This document shows positions 13,250 to 25,618 of a stretch of DNA of 64,000 nucleotides, piece after piece (position 1 is the stretch's first letter; each line of letters opens with the position of its first letter). The DNA is from Epiperipatus broadwayi (Eukaryota; Onychophora; Udeonychophora; Euonychophora; Peripatidae): assembly GCA_028023455.1 (NCBI GenBank), contig JAQFVV010012490.1:2112001-2176000 (forward strand), in the 5' to 3' direction. The notes below the pieces were generated by a model. It was not told the origin of the DNA, did no database searches, and saw only the letters and a list, made by a program, of their open reading frames with translations. Position numbers and translations under genes: made by a program.

Positions 13250-14812
13250 AATATATGTCTATATAAACATGCAGGCTCATTATTCTATTTATTTGATATT
13301 TTGCAATGCTATTCATTAAATTCTTTGGCAGCAAACTTTTCTTTTTGAAAGATTTCAACATTATATCTAATTACACATCTCCATTGCTTTTTAATCAACA
13401 CTGCATTTTTTTTAGAATGCCTTTTGAAATAATCTTTATAATATAATAGTATTTAAGTATCTTAAGCATAGTTTGTTCATTTATTCACTAAGATAAAGAA
13501 CATATTGACTGGTCTTATGATTTATCCATAATTTTTTACAATTTTACAGAGCATTCTTAAATGACACTTTTCTAATGCTTTTATGTTACATCAATAGAAT
13601 GTTGAATCTAACTTCCATATAATAAATTAGATATATATAGCTGCAATAATTATTTTATTGTAATAAAATAATCTATCTTCTAATTTGTTAAAAACAGTAG
13701 CAACTGCATCTCAACATCTAAGTTCATCTTTCTACTTAAAAAGTCACCAAGATATTTAGATTGATTCACATTAGCAACTGCATCTCAACATCTAAGATCA
13801 TCTTTCTACTTAAAAAGTCACCAAGATATTTAGATTGATTCGCATTTTTAATTGATAACTATACAAGTTAAAAGTTGCTGAAGATTTTTTCCCATTGCTA
13901 GATGATAAATGCCATAAGTTTTTGAACATTAATTACTAAACCAACATCTTGAAATATTGCAATAAAAACATTAAGAATATTCCATAGACTATTTCATGAA
14001 CTAGTAAGATTAACATAATCATTCACATTCTATACATTCAGAATTCAAAAAAGGTTTCTTTTTAGCTTTTAATTAATTTAAATTAAAAGTTCTATTATTA
14101 AACCTCATTTATTAAGCTGGATATAAATAGTTCCAAAATAAATAAAGTTTGAGTTAGCACATATTACTATTTAACACCAGTTTTTATTCCAAATGTTTCA
14201 GATTTTTCTTAGTAATAATTTCTCTCATTCTATTATGAAGAAGCTATGTAAGATGAATAAGCTCTGATAGAGAAATAACTAACTTAAATGCTATAAATCT
14301 GTTTAATTAATTGATCCTGCATGCCTTGACCAAATCAGTAAAAGAGATATAAAAATAATATCTTTGATCATAATGCTCTTCTTGAATTTATCTGGCAATA
14401 AAAATCATATATTTTCTAAAACTACACTGGTTCACTGGCAGTTATTTATCTATGACAGAAAGTTGCCTAGTCAAAAAAAAAACTATTAAAAATACCTTTG
14501 CTGTAATAGGTAACAATGATATTTCACAATAGTTACTGCAATCTTATCTATTCCTTTTATTCCTAAAACTGAAACAATAAAAACATAATCAGTTGGCACA
14601 ACTTTGAGAATCCACTTATTCTTAAAACGTTTCAATATTTTTGAAATTAATATACTATAACTTATATTATAAAACTTCACAGGATATTTCAACATGATTT
14701 GCAATCTTTTCATTTTTAAGATTTCAAAGAGCTGTTTTAATTTCATAAAATTATATTTTTCTACATGTCTAAATGTATAGATAAAAAGATTTACATCAAT
14801 AAAAGTTATCAA
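13250..14812 (-). pseudogene. Decayed non-LTR retrotransposon reverse transcriptase
   Basis: On the minus strand, degraded RT motifs appear in the expected order. First comes an open stretch (14812-14486) whose end resembles the early RT region. Next, near 14390-14280, is a piece reading YISFTDLVKAC, a decayed form of the first catalytic motif. A DDYVNL-like string (about 14025), with GLVINVQKL downstream, matches the region after the second catalytic motif. A YLG-type string follows near 13840, and LLYGS-like sequence near 13600 matches the post-RT region. Many stops and frameshifts are present, so it cannot encode a working enzyme. The 74-bp tandem duplication (13699) lies inside it. The motif set suggests an I/R1/RTE-like LINE, but I do not assign the clade. 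Confidence 0.55.
13699..13846. repeat. 74-bp tandem duplication
   Basis: Two adjacent copies of a 74-bp unit (13699-13772 and 13773-13846) differ at about two positions. The unit lies within the decayed antisense RT and probably arose by local duplication after the element died. Confidence 0.85.
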
Positions 14813-14814
14813 TC

Positions 14815-15764
14815 TTAATTATCTGTTCAGAATATTGTTGTTATTTATATAAAAGAATATGATTAATAGATTTCATAGGATTATGCTATTGTTTTCTGAG
14901 TCCATATATTACTTTCAATCTATGAAAAAAAAAAAAAAAAGATTTAACTGATCACAATCAGTGAATATTTATATTTCTTTTGTAGTTCTAATCCAGCAAT
15001 CATTTTTAAGCCTTTTTGTTAGGCAATGAACTTCTCTCTTTAAATATTTATAATGATTATGAAACATCATACTCAACTTTTTGTTTTGCCAAGCAAAAAT
15101 GTCACATAGTTCTTTTTAATCAAATCAAGTAATTGTCAGTCTTTATGAATCTATTTTATTAAGTTAACTACAATATTTTAATTTCTTTTAAGACCACTTT
15201 TTATAAAGTTCAAAATATTAAATATTGTTTCTCTTTTTGTAACTTCTTTAAAATAGTTAAAAATGTACTGCAAGAAATTCCCAATATTTTATTAACTTTT
15301 ATATCTATGCTATATATTTTTCCAATTTTACAATAATTTTTGTTTCATTTCTACAAACAATGACTGATGTTTGTGACTAATCTTTACAATACATTGTCAG
15401 TAACAGTAACCATAGTGATAACAAGCTGACTAATGTCATATTAAGAAAAAACATTTTTGTAAAAAAAAAATATAAAGAACTTTTGTAATGTCTGATATTA
15501 CATGCTAAAGAACTCAAGTAAAGTATATAACTTTTGTTATATTTTTATTTACTATTATCAAACTCATTCCACTCACAACTTTGATACCATCCATCTCAGA
15601 TAAATACAATAATTATTATTACTAATTTTCTAAACTAGAGATTATCTCTAGCACAGATATAAACTTTAAACCTCAGTTAAAGATTAATGTATCTGACTTT
15701 TTAATTTTAAACATACACACACATGGAGTTATTTACCTTTCTCTTTCCCATGTGTAATATCTTT
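14815..15764. other. A+T-rich DNA, no gene seen
   Basis: Nothing recognisable on either strand. An A-run lies near 14924-14940. Confidence 0.5.
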
Positions 15765-15900
15765 ATAGATATATTAAAAACCTCCATACTTCCCCATTCT
15801 TTTTAAATTCATATAAATAAAGCATTTGACTTTTATTGTATCTCTATTTATATGAATTTAAAAAGAATGGGGAAGTATGGAGGTTGTTTAATATATCTAT
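15765..15900. mobile_element. Hairpin MITE-like element, 136 bp
   Basis: Arms of about 55 bp (15765-15819 and 15846-15900) are almost exact reverse complements around a 26-bp loop. Both contain the same relatively GC-rich core, CCTCCATACTTCCCC, and its complement. Outer ends read ATAGATATAT. Such a hairpin fits a tiny inverted-repeat element or MITE. No clear target duplication was seen, so an inverted duplication is the alternative. Confidence 0.7.
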
Positions 15901-16599
15901 ATAACTTGTATAACAGATTTTTAAAATTAAATACTTCCCTATTAAAAAAAAACCCCGGTGAAATTAATTTTTATTAATCAGGTATAATATTTACTAACTG
16001 AAATTGTTGTTTTCTAATGATTCCTCACTTGTATATATTGTAATAATTTTCATCAAGAATTCTGTAGGAAATTATAATAACCATCAAGATGTTTGATCAC
16101 AGAGTTTACTTTTAAAAAAAAATGTGAGCAATCAATAAACTGTTTTTTTCTGAAAGAACATGCAATATGCCGGTTTTAAATAACATAATATAGTGGTGGA
16201 CTACTTATAAAAAAATTTGAATGAATTGATAATAATAAAAAAGTTTCACTGTGATCACCTAAATAAAACTGTTGCATCAATACAGCCACTTGACACTCAA
16301 ATATTCATGGTCTCCTAAGTAACAACTCATATGATTATATATTTACACTTTTATCATGGACAACAAAAACAAATAATTTCCTGAAACTTATTACAAATTA
16401 AAAATATCTTATAAAAAATAAGCAATAATAATAGTTTTCTATATTAAAACATTTAATTTGCTGCATATGCCAAAAATTTTGAATATTTAATAATAATAAA
16501 AAGAGTTTAAAATTATAAAAAAAAGTTAATGAAATATCTTATTATATATATTACTAATTGAAAAAATAACGACTTGTGTAAAATCAAATTTAATAATCC

Positions 16600-17400
16600 C
16601 AATATAATTGCTGCATTTTTTAGTAGTAATTTTAAACATTTTACCAACTACCATGGCTATATTGAAATATCTACAAAGTCAACATCATTGATAATTTATT
16701 AAATGAAATAAATTATGAACAATATATATATATAAATTAAAATAATATATTTTTTTTAAATTAATTTGTGGATTACTTTATGTATTGAGGAATCTTTTTT
16801 TTTGTAATGTCCTAAATAAGTAAAGTTATTTAATTTTTTTTCTGCTACAAACTGAGATATTATATTTTGTCTAATAGATTCTATTTTGTTTATTATGAAA
16901 ATGCATTTCAATTACTGTACATTAATAAATATAATATACAAAACAAATTTTTCATTAAATTTTTGTTGCAGGTGATTATTGTGTTATCTTTTTTATATAT
17001 ATAATATAAATAAATAATGTTTAACTTTTTTGCCAGGATTTTCACATTTCGATGAAAGACATTTTGTCTTGGATAAGTAAACAATTCTATATTGTAATGA
17101 TATTAAGTAAAAAAAATTAGATCAAGCAAATTGTATTTTAACTGCTACTTACATGTAATCAAAGTTTTTTTAATTATATAATTTCATTATTTATTTATTT
17201 ATTTGGAAAAACTATTTATGTTTAGAATAAAATGCATTTAAGTGACCATCATCTATTCCATTAATTTGAGAAGTAACTTGCATTTTAATGAATGCATATT
17301 ATTTAACTGCATATTATCAAATGCTTTTTTTAAAACTGAAATGATTAAAACCTTTTTTTTTTGCTGACACTATTTATATTTTCAACAAAAGACATTTGAA
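16600..17400 (-). pseudogene. Decayed non-LTR reverse transcriptase fragment
   Basis: Read on the minus strand, LKKAFDNMQLNN near 17345-17295 matches the first catalytic RT motif (F.KAFD). About 280-320 bp downstream, FTYPRQNVFHRN (about 17075) sits where the YADD box should be and looks like a mutated version. Further down, LNNFTYLGHY and SIHKVIHKLI (about 16830-16760) match the post-RT region with its F.YLG motif. Numerous stops interrupt the frame. This is an old LINE copy, apparently of RTE or a related clade. Similar sequence around 18100-18200 may be part of another copy. Confidence 0.5.
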
Positions 17401-19440
17401 TAAAACAGTAATTTTAGAATTAAGAGAGTATTAACTTGCTAAATGCACAGTTTATGAACAGCTTTCTAATGATCACTTTGTTAGCATTCATGTATTTTTT
17501 GTTTTAATAAATAAATCTTTACCTTTCTTGGCATTTTTAAAATAATTTATGATAAATATAAGTTCTTAAAATAATATATCAATTTTAAAGATATAAAAAA
17601 ATAATAATAATACATTGAAATACATAAGACCAAGTTTTTGTTTGTTAGTTTTAGGCAACAAAAATGTATTATACTTCTCAGAACTTGTATTCTTCTGAAA
17701 AATATATAAAATTTAAAGCTAAATATCATACTTTTATCAAGAAACAAATATCTCATTTAATTTTCCAAAAATAAAAGTAAATATATAAACAAACTAAAGT
17801 AATCTAACAATTTTCAATTTCAAGATTTAGACAAAAAGTGGGTGCAAAGATTACTTTGAAACAATGACTTTTGTTTGAAATATACCCACTTTCCTTTGTT
17901 ATTTTCCTCTATATGATATTGACATCTAGAGATTTTAATTTTAATTAATATGTCAATATAAATTTTTAATTAAATTTCCACTGCCAAAAGAATACAAAAT
18001 TGTCAAATGAATGTTACCTATACATGCAACTGACCTACTTTAAATCAGGCAAAAAAATATCTCTAGCCAGTGAAAAAACATAGAGAAAATTAAATAAAAA
18101 TCAGGTAAGTAAATTGTACTTTAACTAAGACACAGCTTTCCAATTTATTTTTGTGTCCTTTATTTCTATAAGTGATCAAAGTTTTTAATTACATAATAAA
18201 TAAAAGATCAGCTTTTTTTGATATGAATCTTACTATTTTATTTTTAAAGGAAGCTATATTACCTTCATGTCATCAGCATCCTGTTACAACAACAGTATTA
18301 CAAAATAATCATTTATTTAAATAGAAGACCTTTTTAAAATCACCTATAGTAAATAATTGCTTGTTTATTAAAGTATTAAATCATGATGACTACAAATGAG
18401 AAATCAATGTATAAAGAATCTCACATGAGAGTAAAACTGTATATAATATAATTATATCAAATTTTACATTATATTTAACAATCATGCAAAAAACAAAAAC
18501 AATCAAGCAGTAGATACATTAATGATAGTTTGATATTTTACTATTTCCTTAAAGCCAAAGTTACACTGGTCCTTTCTAATGTTGTTAAGCTACTAAATAT
18601 AAGAAATTTTTTTTCAAACTGCAATTAAATTGTAGTTTTCTACATATTTATATTAAAATAAAAGGAAGGCTTTTTTGCAAAATGTTAATATTTGACTAAA
18701 AAGAATTTAATTTGAAAAGTAAATTCAATTTTATAACAAATATGAAAAATAGTTTTTACAAATTTTTTATTGGGTATATCAAACAATTTTAAGTGAGAAT
18801 TAAATAGTTTCCTTTGGGTGTTTTTATTTGTTTTTTTGTTTTTTTTTCAAACTACAATTTGATCAGATGGAATTTATTTTACTATCCTATTTAAATAGAA
18901 TATATATATATATTGGAAAATTTTATGCAGATGAAATAAATAACCATGTTATTTAATAATAAAAATATTTAGCAATGCCAGATAATTAAAATGGCCAAGT
19001 CAGCAAATTGTTTATTGCAGTTTATCAGTGGCTTTTAAAAATGACATGATGTTTAATTTATTTTACAATCATTAATACTACAAAAACTATCAATAAATTG
19101 TTTTATAACTTCCATGAAAACAAAATGAAAAACAATTTTCTTTGCTATTTCATTTAGATTTTATAATGCTTTTAAAACAATTTGCTTTCTTATAATAATG
19201 TAATAATAATATTTATGGTATGCATTAATCAATAATCTTTTTTTTTTTTTTTTTTTTTAGAGAAGTAGAGTATCTGGCTGAAAGTTTATGATAATATTTA
19301 ATTAATTTCTTAACTGTTTTTAGAAAAAAATCTAATTTTATTCTTAATTTTCAAATATATTCAATAGTTAGTAATAATACCCAGGTCAGAATATCACATA
19401 ATTGAAATGGTATTTATTCTCTTTTTTTTTTTAAATAAAA
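17400..19440. other. A+T-rich DNA, no gene seen
   Basis: No gene recognised. The segment 18105-18205 loosely resembles 17130-17180 (shared AAATTGTA.TTTAACT and ATCAAAGTTTTT), suggesting a further old copy of the neighbouring repeat. A 21-base T-run lies at 19238-19258. Confidence 0.5.
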
Positions 19441-19740
19441 AAGTGAAGAAATCTGAGACCCTCATAGATAAATATATAAAATTTCTACTAATTGTAGATT
19501 TTGGCTAAATGGTCAATTGGCTACAGCATTACCTTAAATCCAATATCCATATATCTAGAAGTGGCCAATTTTATTCCCATGTTAGGCACTGTCATTAGTC
19601 AAGACATGACATCTGAAAAAAAAAGAGGAAATAATTTCCACTAAAAATGTTACTTATATACTACCCATTGTCCTATTACAACAGTTCAATGTTTTCAAAA
19701 AATTATATAGACTGATCATTTTTCTCACAATATTTAGCAA
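19440..19740 (+). mobile_element. Isolated Penelope-like 3' tail with tRNA-like segment
   Basis: This stretch aligns by eye with the 3' tail of the PLE at 23.65-23.88 kb. Shared, in the same order, are GAAATC.GAGA..CCTCATAGATAA, then CT.ACT..TTG, a tRNA-like segment, then TGTTAG..CTGTCA, and finally an AGAGGA-type string. The tRNA-like part has an A-box match (TGGCTAAATGGTCAATTGGC, 19502-19521) and a weaker B-box match (GGCCAATTTTATTCC, 19563-19577). No coding sequence precedes it, as expected for a 5'-truncated copy. It could instead be a SINE sharing the PLE tail. Confidence 0.55.
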
Positions 19741-19744
19741 TTAA

Positions 19745-22015
19745 ACTAGTTGATGGAAACATTCCAACATACATTTACAGATAGATATATTGTATTTATA
19801 ATTTTTGTGCCATAAAAAGTTGAAAAATTTTCTTACAATAACATTGAAATAATGATTTTAATCTATGATTCAATTGATTATATTCATGTAGTATATTATG
19901 TATTGTAATGGTATAAATTGGATAAGTCATCTTATAGATGCCCCAAATCTGTAACAATACAAATGAACTAACTGAAATTAATAGAGCCACACAAATTGAA
20001 CAAGCCAAATCTGTAATGAATTAAATTGAAGCAATAATTTTATTCATGTCCTATTAACAAAGTAAGCTAAAATCTATACTGGAATAAATATAAAAGTGTA
20101 TTAATAATTTTTATTTATTAACAAATAATAACCTGATTGAACACCAAAATTGTAATAAACAAAATAAAATAATTCATTTGAAAATTTGTAATGGATATAT
20201 TAACTAATAGTTTATACTGGAATTCATTCACAAAATAACTCTTTTATTATTATGCACTAAAATTTATGATAGTGTTAAAGGATGAATAAAATTATTTAGA
20301 CCTGATGATTATATGTAAACTTCATATCAATAATTTATCAACTAACTCTTATATTTGAATAATACCAATTGATGTCTATGAAAACATTAAGTTCATCTTT
20401 GACATTTACTGAATTCTAATAATCTATATTATTTTGTTAATTAAATTTTAAATGTTTACTATTGCATAAAGACTCTAAATTATTATTATTGTATCATATA
20501 CCTACCAAATCAAATAACACTATTAATTAAAGTTTAATAAATAAACAATAATTTTATTTATAAAATAAATAAGATATTGATTAATATGTAGTTTACTATA
20601 AAATGTCCTACTTATTTTAACTATAATATGATGTTGAAACATAGCACATGTTTACAGCAGAGAAAATATTCCATTTATTTATGTTCAATAATGAAAATGT
20701 TAATCTGTTTTAGTTTGCTTATTGACCATTTATGTGACAAATAAAATACACAATTTATTATAATTGTTATTTTACAAACAATTTATTACTTATCCCAAAT
20801 AAACATAATTTCTTTACCTTATATTTATTTCAATTATTATACTTATCATCATCTATAAATGAACAAAAACAACTCATTAAGTAAAAGTTTACTATAATTG
20901 TTTAAATTTTATTTTAGAGTTACTAAAATCTTCTTTCAGGTTAGTTATTTATATATATCCACCTACACACATATACACATTAAGTGATCTTAAAAACAAT
21001 AATAATACAAATAATTATGAAATACATAAGGCATACATACAACCTATCAAATGAATAATAAACATTAAACAAAGTCCATACACACAAAAGTCAATTATCC
21101 TAGTTTCATATTAAATTTACATGAAGAAAATCCATGAAATAATATTTTCCAAAGATATATCCTGTTTCTTTAAAATATTCAACGTTTATTTAAATAAATA
21201 ATCCTTGGAAAGTTATAATGAAATTCAACATTTTAGACAACACAAAATAATAGCATTGTTGTATCCTTATTAAGATGATTAAATTAGTTATTAAATCCAA
21301 ATTATTATCCATTTGGTCATAACCTTAGCAAATTATTTATTGGCAGACAATAAACATATATTACTTCATATAGCAAAACTTCTCATGCATTTTATAATTT
21401 TTCCTCAGAACACACCTAAAACAAATTCCATTTATTTCAGTTGTTAAAATAGGTTAACCTGACAAAAGACAATTTGCCTTTTGGAATAAATGCTATTTTC
21501 TACTTAGCTTTCCATTATGCAATTATATTAAACATTTTTTAAAAAATATAATACATTTTAAATTTTAATTATACTAACTAAAGTGATAGAGATATGGAAA
21601 GAGTCTTCATTTAAATCAGATAATGTATATAATTTGCTTACTGGTGTAACATTTAGGCCAATGACCTAGATACAATATCTAATAATTGTCTGAAATTTAC
21701 TTCTTTTAATCCATTGATTGATTATTCCACTTTAATTAGAGATTTATAAACAAAGGCACCATCATTTCTGAACAAAATGATTTCTTTAAATTTAAAAAAT
21801 ATATTTTAAATGAAAATAATGACAATGATTTTACAAATTCTTCTTATTCTATTACAAATAAGATAATAAAATACATTTGTTTGTTTAACAAAAAGATTAT
21901 TACATTATCTATATAATTAGCAACAATATTACTTTAAAAATATATGAGATTTCAAATTTACACAATAATCTAAAGATGCATGCGCATATAATCATACATA
22001 TTAAATTAAAAAACC
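19745..22015. other. A+T-rich DNA, no gene seen
   Basis: No recognisable feature; short open frames only. Confidence 0.6.
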
Positions 22016-22029
22016 CTTGAGAGGCAAAA

Positions 22030-23050
22030 AAAAATGAAGTCAAACATATCCTATGATGAAAAAAAAGTAATTAAATCTCTCAAAGTAGATAAATCTATAA
22101 TCATTCTCTCTGCTGGCAAAGACAATGCAACAGTTGTAATGGATACAACTGATTATGACAACAAAACAGCAGGCCAATATAGAAACATGGCAAAAAAACA
22201 ATACTAAGTACAGAAACCAAGTTACAAGCATTACTCTGAAAGCATTGCAGGTACTTCAGTAATTCAGAAAAAAAGTAAACTAATATCAATTTCAACAAAA
22301 TTCTTCATCTTTATGGTCTACCTAAAATCCACAAGGATAATGTTCTATTAAGACCTATTGTTAGTTATATAAATTCGCCGTAGCAAAATTTATCAAAAAA
22401 TTTCTTCTCAAAGTTTTTAGTCCATTGGCATATAAGACCCAGACCTTTGTCAGGGTTTCTAAAAACTTTGTAAATCAATCAAGAACAAGAACATTGAACT
22501 GACATATTAGGTAAACTTTAATGTGGAACCCATGTAAAAAAGAACTGTCTATTGTAAGAAAAAGATTAAATAGAGATAATAACTTACAAAGCAGAACAAG
22601 TTTTCCTACTGATAATACAATGGGATTATTAATATTTTCCATAACAGCAACCTACTTTCAATACAACACAAAATTCTTACAACCAAAACCAAAAATAGCT
22701 ATGAGCTTACCATTGTCATTCCTGATTAACATATTTACATGGGAAAACTTGAAACCATAGCCATAAAGACTATACCTAAAGTTTGTTTTTGTTATGTTGA
22801 TACATTTGTTGTATCACCACATAAAGACATCAACAACATATTACCTTCAAGTAAATTCACAATATTTAGAACAAGAACAAAAATTGGCATTCTTATATGA
22901 TCTTGTGACAAGACTTCTTCATGACAAAATCAAAACTGCAGTTTACAGAAAATCTAGACATACAGGAAAATACATAGCATACACACCCAATCTCACCAGA
23001 AACACAAAATTATGGAGTTATACTATCACTGTGAACAGAGCAAAATAAAT
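22030..23050 (+). pseudogene. PLE reverse transcriptase, broken
   Basis: PLE reverse transcriptases are related to telomerase RT. Here the upstream block reads KVIKSLKVDKSIIIL with NATVVMDTTDYDN (22064 on), the family's conserved N-terminal region. At 22309 comes YGLPKIHKDN followed by LRPIVSYINSP, the PLE RT1-2 signature. At 22551-22680 are RKRLNRDNN and ATYFQYNTKF, matching the core. SLPLSFLINIF (about 22700) replaces the usual GSPLSP..ADIF. The catalytic box is altered: at about 22789 the frame reads CYVDTFVVSP, so one aspartate codon of YVDDTF is missing. Frame changes and stops occur throughout. This copy is dead, and the missing aspartate alone would disable it. Confidence 0.85.
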
Positions 23051-23299
23051 TTTTTCAGAAACCAGAAATTTGGAGAAAGATTTTTATAGGACAAATGCTT
23101 ACAAAAAATGATTATTCATCAGCTGTTATTAAGAAAACCTTAAATAGACAACAAAAACAACTATCTAAAGAAAAAATAATTATTGATATTCTAGTATAAC
23201 CATACATATCTAAAAATAATAGACAAATTTAAAAAAATCTGCAATCAGTATAATATCAGAACAGCTTTCCAGAGCCATACTACACTATGAGGAATTCTA

Positions 23300-23688
23300 A
23301 CATCTTCAAAGCCTAAACTTGAAATGCTGAAAAACAAAAACTGCATCTATGAAATACCATATAAATGTGCAAAAATGAATATTGGTGAGAGCAGTGCCAT
23401 TGAAAAATGATTGCAAGAGCACAAACTGATGATAAGAAAAGAGAAAACAGGTGTGTCTAAGGTAGCACATCATGTATATACCAGTGAACATATGTTTAAT
23501 TGGGAAAATACAAAAATATTGGATAGGGAGGAAAAGATACAAAGAAAAAAAATCAAAGAAGTTGCTCACATGATAATGGCAAATAATCCCATAAGTCAAC
23601 CTAGTGTGACTATACATAATGTATGGAAACTACCAATCAATTGTGCTCTTAAGAAAAAATGGAGAAATCAGGAGAAACCTCATAGATA
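23300..23688 (+). pseudogene. PLE GIY-YIG endonuclease domain, broken
   Basis: NCIYEIPYKC followed by MNIGESSAIEK (about 23340-23409) is the GIY..YIG block with the second motif changed to NIG. A stop (23408-23410) follows, then an open frame from 23411 to 23688 with QEHKLMIRKEKTG, VAHHVYTSEHMFNW and ILDREEKIQRKKIKE, the C-terminal part of PLE endonucleases. In the family this nuclease nicks the target DNA. The end of this frame, near WRNQEKPHR, is directly followed by the tRNA-like segment. The upstream linker (23050-23300) is also degenerate. Confidence 0.85.
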
Positions 23689-23689
23689 A

Positions 23690-23885
23690 GTATAAGAAAG
23701 TCTACTGACTGTTGCCTTTGGCAGGATAGCTATCTTAAAATTCAATATTAAAGAATCTAATGATCCAGGTTCGATTCTTATGTTAGTATTGTCACTGGTC
23801 TGGTCATTAATTCCTGAAGAAGAGAGAATAATACCTCTCAAAACATTGTGCATATATTAACTTGTAAGTTCTTACTAATGTTTTT
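23690..23885 (+). repeat. PLE 3' tail with tRNA-like B box
   Basis: Immediately after the PLE coding end is TTGGCAGGATAGCT, then a B-box match GGTTCGATTC (23768-23777), then TTAGTATTGTCACTGG and GAAGAAGAGAGAATAA. Compared with the minus-strand copy at 28.1 kb, about 16-18 nt covering most of the A box are absent here. The segment therefore looks like a tRNA-derived head that has lost its A box. It is shared by three PLE-derived copies in this window. Confidence 0.6.
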
Positions 23886-24343
23886 ATAAAGAGCTTGCAA
23901 ATAAGCTCTTAACAAGCTTTGTGAATATCCTCAACCCCAGGCCAGTTTCTGCTACTGGCTTTGTTAGTGTGGTGCCAGGATATCCAAGCATTAGATTAAA
24001 AATACTAGGACAAGCCCAGCACTTTATCTAATGGATAACTATTAAGTAGAAAATCTGAAATTTTCAGACATCCATATGTCTTCCAATCCAGCTATTTAAT
24101 TTAAATAGCCATATAGGACTGAACTAAGTTCAGATACACCATATATTAATAGCTTTACCAATATAAAATTGCCAAAACCTTAATAGCAAAAAATAAAATT
24201 TCAAATAATAAAGTCAGATGTCACACGACCTAATTTAAACAAGCTTGTATTTACAAATGTTTTATTTGAGAGCTCTTTATAAAACATTTGTAAATACAAC
24301 TTGTTTAAATTAGATCATGTGACATCCAACTTTATTTATTTGC
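23885..24343. mobile_element. Insertion in PLE tail, with terminal hairpin
   Basis: The other PLE tails run straight from TTACTAA to the TTTGAAAATTTAAATA block. In this copy about 460 bp lies between TTACTAATGTTT (before 23885) and TTACTAATATTT (about 24348), two near-identical 12-mers that could be a target duplication. The insert has a comparatively mixed 5' part (23920-24110) with no recognised coding sequence, and ends in the 24204-24341 hairpin. The family is unknown. Confidence 0.45.
24204..24341. repeat. Hairpin, arms about 60 bp
   Basis: Left arm 24204-24264 and right arm 24280-24341 are close reverse complements (for example TACAAATGTTTTA and TAAAACATTTGTA) with a 15-bp loop containing GAGAGCTC. 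Small indels occur, such as AAGCTTG versus AACTTG. It lies at the end of the insertion in the PLE tail and is probably its terminal inverted-repeat structure. Confidence 0.75.
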
Positions 24344-24449
24344 TATTACTAATATTTGAATGTACTTTGAAAATTTAAATAGTTACATTTTTCTAAAGAC
24401 ATTCAATCCTTTATATTAGATGCTGGAAATACTACAATATATAAACATG

Positions 24450-25190
24450 ACTTATTTATTTACTTAACTTATTGTCATTAAAATATGTGATAAAATAAAA
24501 TGTTAATGCAAAACCCTATCAAAATATATTTTCAAATTCATGTAATATTTTTATAATAAAAAACTACCTAACCTATTAAATAAATAAAAAAATCGCGAAT
24601 ATTACCTTGTATTCTGATGTATCTACAATAACTTCAAAATTAAAATAAGCATCACTTGATGACCTTAAACAGTCAGTAACATATAAAATCATGACAATAT
24701 ATTTTTTTAATATGACAATACCTATTTTGAATCTAATCAAAGAATTATTTTCTTGAAAATTAATTAATTTAAATAAATCATTACACTTAATCATCATAGG
24801 AAATTGTTTACCATCTCATTAAAATGTATGAATGTACAACTGAAAATGGAATATTCTAACTATAAGATACTATGTTCAAACAATAACATTAAATTTACAT
24901 TATTAGTAGATTGCTATGCTGATCATCTTCTTTTCCAATCAAATCGAATGATTATAAAAATTAACAGTGAGTGAAAAAATTAAAAATGTGGTTTTAATTT
25001 TATATCATCACAACTCTTAAAAATAGTACATACAATAAATAAAATAAACTTCATTTTACAGTATAACTATAAAATGTAGGAAAAAATCAGAGACAATATT
25101 TCTGATGGATCAACAGCACAATAAAGATGAGCTGACTATTATTTGCTCTCCATATTTCAATTCTCCCAACTGTCAATTCCAAGTAATTAT
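24450..25190. other. A+T-rich DNA, no gene seen
   Basis: No feature recognised. A short open frame on the minus strand (24797-24576) has no recognisable motif. Confidence 0.5.
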
Positions 25191-25191
25191 T

Positions 25192-25455
25192 AAATAAGAT
25201 ATTTATTTTATATAGCGCAATGTTTTTAAATTGTAATAATAATCAGCATTAAGCTAATGCACATGCGCTTTGTGGATTCTAATTATAAATGAAAGGATAG
25301 ATTCATTCTATCTTTTCACAAAGACTTTATATTGTGTCTGGAAAGTGAGTGTATTCATTTATAGTGAAAATCCACAAAGCGCATGTGCATTAGCTTAATG
25401 CTGATTATTATTACAGTTTAAAAACATTATGCTATATAAAATAAATATCTTATTT
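25192..25455. mobile_element. Foldback MITE, 264 bp
   Basis: Arms of about 100 bp (25192-25291 and 25355-25455) are near-perfect reverse complements, with outer ends AAATAAGATATTTATTTTAT and its complement. The centre (about 63 bp) contains the small palindrome GATAGATTCATTCTATC. The element is flanked by TTA or TA on both sides, possibly a target duplication. No coding capacity. The second, partial copy 164 bp downstream shows that it is a repeated family and not a single inverted duplication. Confidence 0.8.
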
Positions 25456-25618
25456 ATACATGTTTAATTTCAACTAAGAATGATGCATTGTAAATTCTAG
25501 TAAATTTCACAAGCATCATTCATTCAGGCATAGTAAAGATAATTTAAAGTGATTGTTTAATATCTTCACGCTCTCATTTCCAAAAGCTTAAGATTTGCCC
25601 ATACTTAAATGTTTGGTT

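Larger units (their letters stand above)
22020..24445 (+). mobile_element. Penelope-like element (GIY-YIG type), degenerate
   Basis: A 5'-truncated PLE with its parts in the family order: N-terminal conserved region, reverse transcriptase, linker, GIY-YIG endonuclease, then a 3' tail containing a tRNA-like segment. Stops and small indels make it non-functional. The 3' tail is interrupted between about 23885 and 24343 by unrelated DNA including a hairpin. The tail resumes at 24344 with sequence shared with the other PLE tails at 28.55-28.68 kb (+) and 28.0-27.9 kb (-). GIY-YIG PLEs are known in many animals. Orientation is plus throughout. Confidence 0.85.

Noticed and set aside
14486-14812. 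108-codon minus-strand open frame as a free-standing gene
   Set aside because: Its position directly upstream of decayed RT motifs on the same strand and its RT-entry-like end make it part of a dead LINE.
23306-23617. 103-codon minus-strand open frame
   Set aside because: Shadow of the PLE GIY-YIG region on the plus strand.
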